Source of the DNA: Zunongwangia atlantica 22II14-10F7
GTDB lineage: Bacteria; Bacteroidota; Bacteroidia; Flavobacteriales; Flavobacteriaceae
Direction of reading: 5' to 3'
Assembly: GCF_002094855.1 (NCBI RefSeq)
Contig: NZ_ARYN01000018.1
Span: 35,685 to 99,684, forward strand
Length of the DNA stretch: 64,000 nt
Below, piece by piece: positions 16,684 to 25,328 of the stretch (within the stretch, counting starts at the first letter, position 1; each line of letters starts with the position of its first letter). The position numbers were made by a program, and so were the translations under genes. The notes beneath the pieces were generated by a model. It searched no databases, was not told the origin of the DNA, and saw nothing but the letters and a program-made list of their open reading frames with translations.

Positions 16684-17868
16684 ATGATTTTTGAACAAAG
16701 CTGGCGTTGGTACGGGCCTAATGATCCTGTAAATCTAGCTACAATAAAACAAGCAGGAGCGCACGGTGTGGTGACTGCTTTACACCAAATTCCTGTTGGC
16801 GATATATGGACAAAAGAAGCTATTCAAGAACGTATTTCTCAGCTCGATGAAAGCAATCGATTACATCCTTTTAAATTGCATTGGAATGTAGTGGAAAGTC
16901 TTCCGGTGCATGAATTTATCAAACAAGGAAAGCCTGAACGAGATCATTTGATCGAGAATTATAAAGAGAGTCTGAAAAATTTAGCGGCTTGCGGAGTTAC
17001 AAGCATTTGCTACAATTTTATGCCGATTCTGGATTGGTTAAGAACTAATGTTCGCTACGAGTTGGAAGATGGAAGTACAGCTTTACTTCATGAAATGGTA
17101 GATGTGGTGATTTTCGATATTTATATGTTGCAACGTGAAGGTGCTGAAAAATCATATTCAGAAGCTATTTTAATTCAGGCTAAAGCAAAATATGAAAGTC
17201 TTAGTGACGAAGAAATTGCTGTTTTGAAGCAGAGTTTATTGATGGCATTGCCGGGAGATAAAGATGGTTTTACTATTGAAAAATTGAAAAACGGTTTACA
17301 ACAATACGATGGAATTTCACGGGAGCAATTACAGGAGAATTTAATTTACTTTCTGAAAGAAGTAATTCCGGTTGCGGAAGAATTAGGCGTTGTGTTGGCC
17401 ATTCATCCAGACGATCCGCCATGGCCTGTTTTTGGTTTACCAAGAATTGTAAGCACTGCTGAAGATCTCAAATTTATTTTTGAAGCGGTTCCTTCAATTC
17501 ATAACGGACTTACATTTTGTAGCGGAAGTTTAGGCGCTTCAGAAGAAAATAATCTGCCGGAAATTATTAAAACGTATTACGATCGCATTCACTTTGTGCA
17601 TTTGCGTTCGGTAAATAGGGTAGCGCCATATCATTTTTATGAAGCCAATCATTTAGAAGGAAGTGCTCAAATGTTTGAATTGATAAAAACTTTTTATGAT
17701 TGTCATCAAACCAATCAAAGGGTCTTACCAATGCGACCAGATCACGGTCATGAAATGATGGATGATCAGGGAAAACCGTATTATCCGGGGTATTCAGCTA
17801 TTGGTCGTTTACGTGGTTTAGCAGAATTACGAGGTTTAGAATTCGGAATTATAAATTCATTGAAATAA
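16684..17868 (+). CDS. uxuA: D-mannonate dehydratase UxuA
   Basis: This 394-residue cytoplasmic enzyme dehydrates D-mannonate to 2-keto-3-deoxy-gluconate. The N-terminus WRWYGPNDPV...QAGAHGVVTALHQIP and the blocks AIHPDDPPWPVFGLPRIV, HFVHLRSV and MRPDHGHEM are diagnostic of UxuA, with His and Asp residues that bind the divalent metal. It lies between GH115 and the SDR gene with gaps of 6 and 4 nt. The upstream isomerase (UxaC) and downstream KDG kinase and aldolase are not in the window. Confidence 0.95.
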   Translation: MIFEQSWRWYGPNDPVNLATIKQAGAHGVVTALHQIPVGDIWTKEAIQERISQLDESNRLHPFKLHWNVVESLPVHEFIKQGKPERDHLIENYKESLKNLAACGVTSICYNFMPILDWLRTNVRYELEDGSTALLHEMVDVVIFDIYMLQREGAEKSYSEAILIQAKAKYESLSDEEIAVLKQSLLMALPGDKDGFTIEKLKNGLQQYDGISREQLQENLIYFLKEVIPVAEELGVVLAIHPDDPPWPVFGLPRIVSTAEDLKFIFEAVPSIHNGLTFCSGSLGASEENNLPEIIKTYYDRIHFVHLRSVNRVAPYHFYEANHLEGSAQMFELIKTFYDCHQTNQRVLPMRPDHGHEMMDDQGKPYYPGYSAIGRLRGLAELRGLEFGIINSLK

Positions 17869-17872
17869 AAAT

Positions 17873-18679
17873 ATGTTTAAATTAAATGGTAAAGTAGCAA
17901 TTGTAACCGGTGGAAATGGTGTTTTAGGCGGAGCGATTGCACACGGACTATCAAAAAATGGTGCTAAAGTGGCTGTTTTAGGTAGAACTGAAGAGACAGT
18001 TAATGCAAGAGTAAAAGAGATTAAAGAAGCAGGCGGTGAAGCCTTAGCTTTAGTTGCCGACGTGTTAGATAAGGAAAGTTTAATCAAAGCGAAAGATAAA
18101 ATTCTTGCCGAATGGGGAAGCATCGATATTTTAGTGAATGGAGCCGGCGGAAATAAAAAAGGTGCGGTAATCACACCAGATCAGGAGTTTTTTGATCTTT
18201 CTATGGAAGCTTTAGATGGTGTTAATCAGCTGAATTTTAATGGTACAATTCTTCCAACTTTAATTTTTTCAGAAGAAATGGTGAAGCAAAAGAAAGGAAG
18301 TATTATCAATATTTCTTCGATGGCGGCACAAAAATCGATTACCAGAGTAATGGGATATTCTGCTTCAAAAGCAGCAATTGATAATTTTACAAAATGGCTT
18401 TCTGTAGAATTAAATCATAAGTATGGTGAAGGCGTTCGTGTAAATGCGATTGCACCTGGATTTTTTGTTGGAGAGCAGAACCGTGATCTTCTTTTGAATC
18501 AAGATGGTTCTTTAACAGCTCGTGGGCAAAAGATTGTAGATAACACACCAATGGCCAGATTTGGAAAACCTGAAGAATTGCAGGGTGCTGCAGTTTGGTT
18601 AGCAAGCGACGCCTCAGCTTTTGTAACGGGTATCGTTGTACCTGTAGATGGTGGTTTTAGCGCTTTTGGAGGTGTTTGA
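17873..18679 (+). CDS. SDR-family D-mannonate/fructuronate oxidoreductase
   Basis: This 268-residue short-chain dehydrogenase has the dinucleotide-binding motif TGGNGVLGGAI near the N-terminus, NGAGG, the Ser in NISSMAA and YSASKAA (catalytic Tyr and Lys). It probably interconverts D-fructuronate and D-mannonate, replacing the long-chain UxuB in this pathway. That function is inferred from its place 4 nt after uxuA, since SDR sequence alone does not define the substrate. Its stop is only 11 nt from the stop of the convergent PL11 gene, with no room for a standard terminator. Confidence 0.8.
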   Translation: MFKLNGKVAIVTGGNGVLGGAIAHGLSKNGAKVAVLGRTEETVNARVKEIKEAGGEALALVADVLDKESLIKAKDKILAEWGSIDILVNGAGGNKKGAVITPDQEFFDLSMEALDGVNQLNFNGTILPTLIFSEEMVKQKKGSIINISSMAAQKSITRVMGYSASKAAIDNFTKWLSVELNHKYGEGVRVNAIAPGFFVGEQNRDLLLNQDGSLTARGQKIVDNTPMARFGKPEELQGAAVWLASDASAFVTGIVVPVDGGFSAFGGV

Positions 18680-18690
18680 TCTTTATTTAT

Positions 18691-20520
18691 CTATTCTGAA
18701 TAAAATTTTTCCCAGCCTGTTCCCAAATAAAAACTAGGGTGTGGCGGCTGATTGTAACCCACATTTTGCCAGGCAATGCTTAAACGGTATTGCCTGTCTT
18801 GCATTAAAGTTGGTAGTTTGATTTCCGTAGGAATTGTGGTCGAATAAACTCTTAGTTCCTGATTGTCCTTAGAAGGCAAGATGAGTTCCTCACGCCAATC
18901 GCCTAAGATATCACCTGATAACGTAGGTGTTGCTTTAGACCAATTGTTGGATCGTGTTCCAATAGCTTCAAAAATTACTCCTTTTCCGTATTTGGTAATG
19001 TGTGTGCGATCTAAAATCTCGCGTGTAGCATCGCCATCCCACCAGATCAAAAAATTTGTTTCACGTGGCGCTCTACCAATTTTATTTCCTTTTATATCAT
19101 ACAAATTTCGGTCGCCAAGCCACCACATTTGGGCACCAATAGTATTTGTGTCGATATTAGCAGCGACACCACGGCCAATATCTCTATTAGGTGCTGCAGT
19201 GAACAAAACACTACCATCAATGGCTTTTCTAAGGGTGACTCCGGGACCTGTGGTGTGATCTTCAATTTCGTGGACTCCAAAAACTTCCAATCCCGGATTT
19301 TCAGGATCTAAGTCTGAAACATGCAAGGCATCGCCATGTCTAAATCCGGTAGTGTACAGTCCGGTTCCATCATCGTCAACCGTCATAGCGCCAAAGATAA
19401 TTTCGTCTTTTCCGTCATCATCAACATCGGCAACAGACAAGCCATGATTTCCTTGTCCGGAATATGGATTTCTACCATTTTCGGTATCAAATACCCAACG
19501 AGATTTAATTTTTCCATTCTTAAAATCGAAAGCCGCCAAAACTGATCTTCCATAGTATCCACGACACATCACAAAACTAGGATGTTTTCCGTCTAAATAA
19601 GCTACAGCAGCAGTAAAACGGTCTACACGATTACCGCTTCGGTCGTTTCCACCGTTACCACCTTTACCGCCCCAACCACCAATGTTTCCGCGAGCTGGAA
19701 TATAATCTGTTGTTGCAAGTGCTTTTCCGGTAGTGCCTTCAAAAACAGTTAGGTATTCAGGTCCGTCTAAAATTTTTCCGTAGGTTTTTGCATTTTCGTC
19801 CAAACTACGCCAGTCTTTGCTAGCGTCTCCAATCACATTTCCTGCTCCGTCTGTAGTGCCATCGGCGGTTTTACAAACTAGTTCAGCTTTTCCGTCTCCA
19901 TCAAAATCATACACTAAGAACTGCGTGTAATGTGCACCTTCACGGATGTTTTTCCCTAAATTGATTTCCCAAAGAAAAGTGCCATCCATTTTATAAGCTT
20001 GAAAAATTGGAGGATCTGTCAAACCGCTATGTGAATTGTCATGTGCACGACCACTTTGATGCAACACAATTTCATAGGCACCATCACCATCTAAATCGCC
20101 TACAGAGGCATCGTTGGGCGAATAACCTTCGGGAGTTTGTAATGGAATTGAAAAGTATGGGTTTACTTCACTATTTGCCGAAATTGTAAATTCTCCGGCT
20201 TCCTTTTTTTCTTTTGAATTCAATACACTTTTTACAAACCAGGTATTGTTTTGTTTAGCTTGAAAAGTAGCATCTATAAACCATGTTTTTGAGGTAATGG
20301 GAGTAGAATTCAATTTAACAGTTTCTCCGTCTGACGATCTGTAGATATTGAAACCTAAGTCGGCCGCATCTTCTTGAAAAGAGCGCCAACTGATAAAAAC
20401 TTCCTTTTCACTTTTTTTGATCGCCACCAATCCACGATCTAATTTTTCCGGTTGCTGACTCATTACCAACATTGGAAATATGAATAGAATAAAAAGGCTT
20501 GGTAGGGATTTACAGAACAT
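18691..20520 (-). CDS. PL11 rhamnogalacturonan lyase, secreted
   Basis: This 609-residue protein has a signal peptide (hydrophobic residues 8-20, cleavage near SQQ). PL11 enzymes cut the rhamnose-galacturonate backbone of rhamnogalacturonan I by beta-elimination. The N-terminal beta-domain carries FISWRSFQEDAADLGFNIYR. The eight-bladed propeller carries calcium-type repeats GDLDGDGAYEIV, DFDGDGKAELVCKTADGT and ADVDDDGKDEIIFG. The C-terminus includes GDILGDWREELI. It is the last gene of the CE12-GH2-CE12x2-GH2-PL11 run, 24 nt after the GH2 gene. Confidence 0.92.
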   Translation of the reverse strand: MFCKSLPSLFILFIFPMLVMSQQPEKLDRGLVAIKKSEKEVFISWRSFQEDAADLGFNIYRSSDGETVKLNSTPITSKTWFIDATFQAKQNNTWFVKSVLNSKEKKEAGEFTISANSEVNPYFSIPLQTPEGYSPNDASVGDLDGDGAYEIVLHQSGRAHDNSHSGLTDPPIFQAYKMDGTFLWEINLGKNIREGAHYTQFLVYDFDGDGKAELVCKTADGTTDGAGNVIGDASKDWRSLDENAKTYGKILDGPEYLTVFEGTTGKALATTDYIPARGNIGGWGGKGGNGGNDRSGNRVDRFTAAVAYLDGKHPSFVMCRGYYGRSVLAAFDFKNGKIKSRWVFDTENGRNPYSGQGNHGLSVADVDDDGKDEIIFGAMTVDDDGTGLYTTGFRHGDALHVSDLDPENPGLEVFGVHEIEDHTTGPGVTLRKAIDGSVLFTAAPNRDIGRGVAANIDTNTIGAQMWWLGDRNLYDIKGNKIGRAPRETNFLIWWDGDATREILDRTHITKYGKGVIFEAIGTRSNNWSKATPTLSGDILGDWREELILPSKDNQELRVYSTTIPTEIKLPTLMQDRQYRLSIAWQNVGYNQPPHPSFYLGTGWEKFYSE

Positions 20521-20544
20521 GGTTTTGGTTTATAGCTATTGATT

Positions 20545-23511
20545 TTATTCGTAAAACTCGATCTCAACAATACGTAATTGGCCTTTGGCATCGGCGGCTT
20601 TTTTGTCTTTGTACAAATCAAGTTCTTTTGTTGGGTCTACTTCTATAATTTCGTTGTAAGCATCAGCTTCGGTATTGGCACCAATCAATGCGATTTTGAT
20701 AGCATCTGTTTCTACTTTTTCTAGTGGAATCGTAATATACCCCAAACTTTGCCAGGTTTCACCTTCAAACAAAACTTGATCTTTTGCGGTAATGCGAATT
20801 GGATACGTTTTGGTGCGCCATCCCGTAAGTTTTATCACGCATTGACTTGCAGTTACGGGTTTTGCAAATTCATATTCAATCCATCCGGTGTTTATGCTGC
20901 CATCGTTGGTCCACTCGGTTAATTCGTTGTCATCGTAGGTATGATAGGTTTCTTCCAGATTTGCCCCAGCAGTAGCATTGGCGATATAAATAGTTTCTCT
21001 TTTTTTACTGTAAGAAGGCGTTTTTGGTGTGGGACCACGTTCTAAATTCAGCGGTAGATCTGCTCCCGGAAATTGTGTAGACAATCCGTTTGTAGATTCA
21101 AAAGGAACAGAATTCAAGGTGATTTGCGCCGATTTTAATCCTTTTGCTTTTGCTTTTAATTTGATTTTTCCAGCTTCAGTGGTAGAACGAAACATTACGC
21201 GATTGATACCGTTGATCACTGGTAACTTTTTAGAAAGAATATTGTTGTTAGAGCCATCTGCTAGTCCGCCCAACCAATCAGCTTTTCCAGAAAGTTCAAA
21301 GGTGATTTCTGAATGATCTACAGGGCAACGATTTCCATCTTCATCTACAACTTCTACATCTACCAAGGCAATATCTGCAGCATCGGCAAGCAATCCATTT
21401 GGAGCAGTTCGTAGCTGTAAACGAATTTCTTTAGGTTCGCCGGCTGTTTTTTTAGTGCTTTCTGAAAGAATATTTCCATCAGCATCATAACTCACCGCTT
21501 TTAAAGTTCCGTGTTCAAATTGGATGTTTTCAAAAGTGAATAAAAATTGATAACTCTGTTTGCCAAAACCAAGCGATTTTCCATTCAGAAATAATTCTAC
21601 TTTAGCTCCGGTAGCAACTACATATTCATTCTTTACGGTACCTTCTTTGTAATTCCAATGTCCTAAAATATGTGAAGAATGCTTTTCAATATCTACCCAA
21701 CCATTCCACATTATCTGATGCACAAAATAATTATCTTTCGGAATGCGCATAGGATCTACTTCACCACTAGAACGGTAATTTTCTTCACCGCGATGATGCG
21801 TGTTCGAGTCTGAAAAAATGATGTTGACGCCCCCCGAACTTACTCGATTTCCGGTGCCGGGTCTTGCTTCAAAATAATCAAACCAACGCACCACATTTTC
21901 AATAGCGTGTGCATCTTGATTGTGGTTATATGAAGTGGCAGGATTTCCTTTGTAGAGCGGCCCGTCGCCTTCTTTGTGAAAAGGAGGAGTGAACTCGTCC
22001 CAATATTTGCGCAAACCTTCGTCACGTGAATATTCAGTTGCCCACATCGGGATGCCGGCGCTGTGATTAATGTATAACATTTCGCCACCATATTCTGCTT
22101 CCTGACTGTCGAGCATTTCCCTCGATCCAATAGCTCTACCGCCGTAAGGATCAAAAGTGTTACGAATGCTTTTCATTTCGTGCATATGCGGTTCGCTGAT
22201 GGATTCATTTCCGCATTCGTAGAAAATAATACTGGGATTATTTCTGTTGTAAATGATGGCGTCGCGCATTAATTGAGTGCGCTGTTTCCAATGATTTCCT
22301 TTGCTGTCACCTTCAGAATCTCCGGCTGGCATTGCCTGAATGAGACCTAGACGATCACAAGATTCTACATCTTGTTTCCAGGGCGTGGTGTGCATCCAAC
22401 GTACCAAATTGGCATTGCTTTCTAACATTAAATGATTGCTGAAATCGCTCACCCAAGGCGGAACCGAAAGTCCAATCGCTGGCCACTCATTGCTGGTGCG
22501 TTGTGCATATCCTTTCATTTGCAACACGCGATCGTTGAGGTACACCATCCCGTTTTTAAAAGCTGTTTTTCTAAATCCAGTTCGGGTTTTTACCTCATCA
22601 AGTAATTGGTTGTTTTCAAGCAATCTGGTTTTTACCGTGTATAAATACCCGTAACCCCAACTCCAAAATTGAAGGTTTTCAATTGCTTTTTCAGCTTGAA
22701 TAATTTTCTGTTCTCCAGGTTGAAATTGAATGTTTTCGGATGCAAATTTTGCAATTTCGTTTCCGTCAGCATCTTCTAACACAACTTCATATTGAAGTGT
22801 TTTGCCTTCATTTGATTCATTTTTAACTTCAGATTCGGCGTGAATAGTCGCTTTTTGATCGGCAATATTGAAATCTTTCGCATACACATAAACTCCGGTT
22901 GTTTCTAAATTGGAGTAGAGTGGAAGTGTTTGATAAGTTTTCGCCGTGATGTGCAATTTTACATTTTTCGGGATACCGCCGTAATTGGCATTGAAGTTTT
23001 TATCGTTCCAACGATAAGTAGCGTTGGTTGATTTCTGGCGATAATCCCACGAATTATCAATGCGCAATGCAATCACATTTTCTTGATTTCCGAACTTGAT
23101 TTTTTCCGAAAGATCAAAACCAAAAGCCATTGTTCCGTTTTCGTGCAGTCCTATTTTTTCGCCATTCAGATAGATTTCTCCTCCCTGTCGAATGCCTTCA
23201 AACTCAATGAATACCTTTTTATCTTCAAATTCTTGCGGAATTTTAAACGACTTTCGATACCAGACAATTCCGGTGGTAAGCTCTTCAATAGAAACCCGAA
23301 AAGCTTCTTCTTGATTGTAGGCGTGCGGCAAACTCACGCTGGTCCAATTGACATCATCAAAATTCATTTGTGATGCTTTTGGAACATCGCCTGTTTGAAA
23401 TTTCCAATCAGGATTAAAATTGAATACTTGTCGGTCAAATCCTTGCGCATTCAATTTTAATAGACAACACAAAAGAATGACTAAGCTTGGTATTGATTTT
23501 CGGAAATGCAT
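20545..23511 (-). CDS. GH2 family glycosidase (beta-galactosidase-like), secreted
   Basis: This 988-residue enzyme has a signal peptide (MHFRKSIPSLVILLCCLLKL). Domain order is GH2 sugar-binding jelly roll (about 28-195), immunoglobulin-like domain, and TIM barrel with acid/base Glu436 in CGNES and probable nucleophile Glu493 in TEYSRDE. Further Ig-like domains follow, then a discoidin-like module near residues 850-950 (WTNDGSINTGWIEYEF). Its role in removing galactose or related side chains of RG-I is inferred from context; beta-glucuronidase or alpha-arabinopyranosidase activity is also possible in GH2. It sits 4 nt after the tandem CE12 gene. Confidence 0.82.
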   Translation of the reverse strand: MHFRKSIPSLVILLCCLLKLNAQGFDRQVFNFNPDWKFQTGDVPKASQMNFDDVNWTSVSLPHAYNQEEAFRVSIEELTTGIVWYRKSFKIPQEFEDKKVFIEFEGIRQGGEIYLNGEKIGLHENGTMAFGFDLSEKIKFGNQENVIALRIDNSWDYRQKSTNATYRWNDKNFNANYGGIPKNVKLHITAKTYQTLPLYSNLETTGVYVYAKDFNIADQKATIHAESEVKNESNEGKTLQYEVVLEDADGNEIAKFASENIQFQPGEQKIIQAEKAIENLQFWSWGYGYLYTVKTRLLENNQLLDEVKTRTGFRKTAFKNGMVYLNDRVLQMKGYAQRTSNEWPAIGLSVPPWVSDFSNHLMLESNANLVRWMHTTPWKQDVESCDRLGLIQAMPAGDSEGDSKGNHWKQRTQLMRDAIIYNRNNPSIIFYECGNESISEPHMHEMKSIRNTFDPYGGRAIGSREMLDSQEAEYGGEMLYINHSAGIPMWATEYSRDEGLRKYWDEFTPPFHKEGDGPLYKGNPATSYNHNQDAHAIENVVRWFDYFEARPGTGNRVSSGGVNIIFSDSNTHHRGEENYRSSGEVDPMRIPKDNYFVHQIMWNGWVDIEKHSSHILGHWNYKEGTVKNEYVVATGAKVELFLNGKSLGFGKQSYQFLFTFENIQFEHGTLKAVSYDADGNILSESTKKTAGEPKEIRLQLRTAPNGLLADAADIALVDVEVVDEDGNRCPVDHSEITFELSGKADWLGGLADGSNNNILSKKLPVINGINRVMFRSTTEAGKIKLKAKAKGLKSAQITLNSVPFESTNGLSTQFPGADLPLNLERGPTPKTPSYSKKRETIYIANATAGANLEETYHTYDDNELTEWTNDGSINTGWIEYEFAKPVTASQCVIKLTGWRTKTYPIRITAKDQVLFEGETWQSLGYITIPLEKVETDAIKIALIGANTEADAYNEIIEVDPTKELDLYKDKKAADAKGQLRIVEIEFYE

Positions 23512-23515
23512 AGGC

Positions 23516-25030
23516 TTATTCTTTCGCTTCTTTCGGCAAATAAATATAATCGCGGATGTAGCAATTTCTAATTTGCTCTAAGTTTTCAGCAACTGTTAAG
23601 GCATTCACTTCAGCACCTTCTATATTGGTGTGCGTATGGTCTTTTGGAAAATACTCTTTTACTTGGTCTTTTCCCATAGCTTCATATTTGAGGGCTACAG
23701 CATCGTTCAGATTTACAAAAATGGCATCCATTTCTTCTGCGGCTTGTTTTGCTAAACCAGCATAATCGTCGTCATTGCGCTCTACTTTATCTCCATGCCA
23801 AATATTTCTAGGAACCATACTCAATACGATTGGAGTGGCGCCTTTGGCTTTGGTTTCTTCAATGTATTTTTTCATATACCATCCATAGGTGTGCACCACT
23901 TCGGTACTGTCGTTTCCAAAATCTACTACCTGCGTTTCATCGCCCATTCCGCGAATAGAACCACGATATTTTGGCGTATCAATATGTCCGCCATCGTTAT
24001 GACCAAATTGCATCAATACAAAATCACCTTCGTTTAGCGAATCTTTCACTTCGTCCCACAAACCTTCACCACGATAGGTACGACTGCTGCGACCACCTCT
24101 GGCTTTGTTATGAATGCGAACTCGGGTAGTGTCGAAATATTTTTCGAAAACAACACCCCAACCCACAATCGTATCGTTATTGCTGGCAACGGTAGAATCT
24201 CCAATTAAGAAAATATCTTTCTTTTCAGGCAAATGCGTTTTAGGGTCTTTCAATAAATATGTTTTCAAATCATTATCAGACGCAGCTAAACCTTCCGAAA
24301 TTAAAGTAGCCGAAAGCAGCGCTCCACGTGCCGAAGTATGCGTATGGTCACGTTTGTAAAAATATGTTCCGGTTACTTTTTCTTCTCCTATTGGATTCAA
24401 AGCGTTGACCATTCTTTCATTCAAATTGATGAAGGTAACGCCTTCTTCTTCTGCAACTTGTTTTGCCCAACCACCGTACGATTTATCGTTTTTAGACAAT
24501 TTTCCGTCCGTCCAATCATTACGAGGGATAGGCGACATAACTACCGGAATTGCTCCTTTTTCTTTCGCTTCTTTGATCACTTTACGCAAATACCAACCGT
24601 AAGAATGTACTACTTCGTGTTTGCCGGTAAGCATATTGTCAATTTCTTCGCTTTCTTCTCCAACTCCTTTAATAGTACCACGCGCACGAGAATCATCGTT
24701 CAACGCGCCGCTATCATTATGTCCGAATTGCAACAACACATAATCTCCTTTTTTCAGACTATCTTTCACCGGCTCCCACAGACCTTTACTCTGGAAAGTT
24801 CGGCTACTAGTGCCACCTAAAGCGTGGTTTTCAATATCAACTTTGGTGGTGTCCAGAAACTGATCCATATAATCACCCCAGCCCCAAAGTCCGCCGTCAC
24901 CTTTACCGCTACCATTTTTCACAGTAGAATCGCCGATGATGTAAACGGTGGGTTTGCCTTCTGGTTTTTGTTCGCAGCTCACAAAGCTTGCCATAAGTAA
25001 TAACACAGCAAATAACTTGGTTGTTTTCAT
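23516..25030 (-). CDS. Tandem two-domain CE12 rhamnogalacturonan acetylesterase lipoprotein
   Basis: This 504-residue lipoprotein (MKTTKLFAVLLLMASFVSC, Cys19) carries two SGNH-hydrolase domains. Domain 1 has GDST (Ser35), GHND (103-106) and DHTH (228-231). Domain 2 has GDST (Ser279), GHND (343-346) and DHTH (464-467). Both catalytic sets are complete, so both domains should be active. CE12 enzymes remove acetyl groups from galacturonate residues of RG-I, clearing the backbone for lyase attack. The ATG at 25030 is chosen over an in-frame start 27 codons upstream because it begins a clear lipoprotein signal. The extra upstream codons fall in intergenic repeat sequence. Confidence 0.88.
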   Translation of the reverse strand: MKTTKLFAVLLLMASFVSCEQKPEGKPTVYIIGDSTVKNGSGKGDGGLWGWGDYMDQFLDTTKVDIENHALGGTSSRTFQSKGLWEPVKDSLKKGDYVLLQFGHNDSGALNDDSRARGTIKGVGEESEEIDNMLTGKHEVVHSYGWYLRKVIKEAKEKGAIPVVMSPIPRNDWTDGKLSKNDKSYGGWAKQVAEEEGVTFINLNERMVNALNPIGEEKVTGTYFYKRDHTHTSARGALLSATLISEGLAASDNDLKTYLLKDPKTHLPEKKDIFLIGDSTVASNNDTIVGWGVVFEKYFDTTRVRIHNKARGGRSSRTYRGEGLWDEVKDSLNEGDFVLMQFGHNDGGHIDTPKYRGSIRGMGDETQVVDFGNDSTEVVHTYGWYMKKYIEETKAKGATPIVLSMVPRNIWHGDKVERNDDDYAGLAKQAAEEMDAIFVNLNDAVALKYEAMGKDQVKEYFPKDHTHTNIEGAEVNALTVAENLEQIRNCYIRDYIYLPKEAKE

Positions 25031-25328
25031 TTTTAATTTGATGTTTTTTTGGGCGCACCCCTGTTGGGTCGGGCTTTCCGTTTCAATTCCGTTTGCTTCC
25101 TTCGGTCGCAATACGGGATTTACTCTTCAATCCCTTGCGCGGTTATTTTTTTCTAGATACCAGACCGCTTTGCTATTAGAGTTTAGAATCTAGATTTAAC
25201 ATATTTCTTCGTAATTCCGTGTCTGCCTCGCCGGCAGGCAGGTTCAGGACGACATTTCATCACTTCTTTAGTCTATAATCTATCGTCTAATTTCTAAAAT
25301 CTCATATCTAACTACTCACTACTAGAAT
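25031..25328. repeat. Composite intergenic repeat spacer, related to 63845-63960
   Basis: No gene is seen. From about 25050 the sequence runs GGGCGCACCCCTGTTGGGTC, then an AATCCCTTGCGCGGTTATTT segment (from about 25130), then TTTGCTATTAGAGTTTAGAA. The same order occurs at 63845-63960 with changed arms in the first hairpin, a sign of compensatory change. A 20-nt segment at 25223-25242 is the exact reverse complement of 63870-63889. A run of TCTA/CTAAT words (25268-25325) ends the spacer and resembles 60818-60893 and 62372-62440. Confidence 0.7.

Noticed and set aside
24338..24820. 160-residue plus-strand open frame opposite the tandem CE12 gene
   Set aside because: It mirrors the conserved CE12 coding sequence, is Phe/Ser-rich without a domain and has no promoter or ribosome site.
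25031..25111. 27-residue N-terminal extension of the tandem CE12 protein
   Set aside because: It would place a hydrophilic stretch before a perfect lipoprotein signal and lies in an intergenic repeat.
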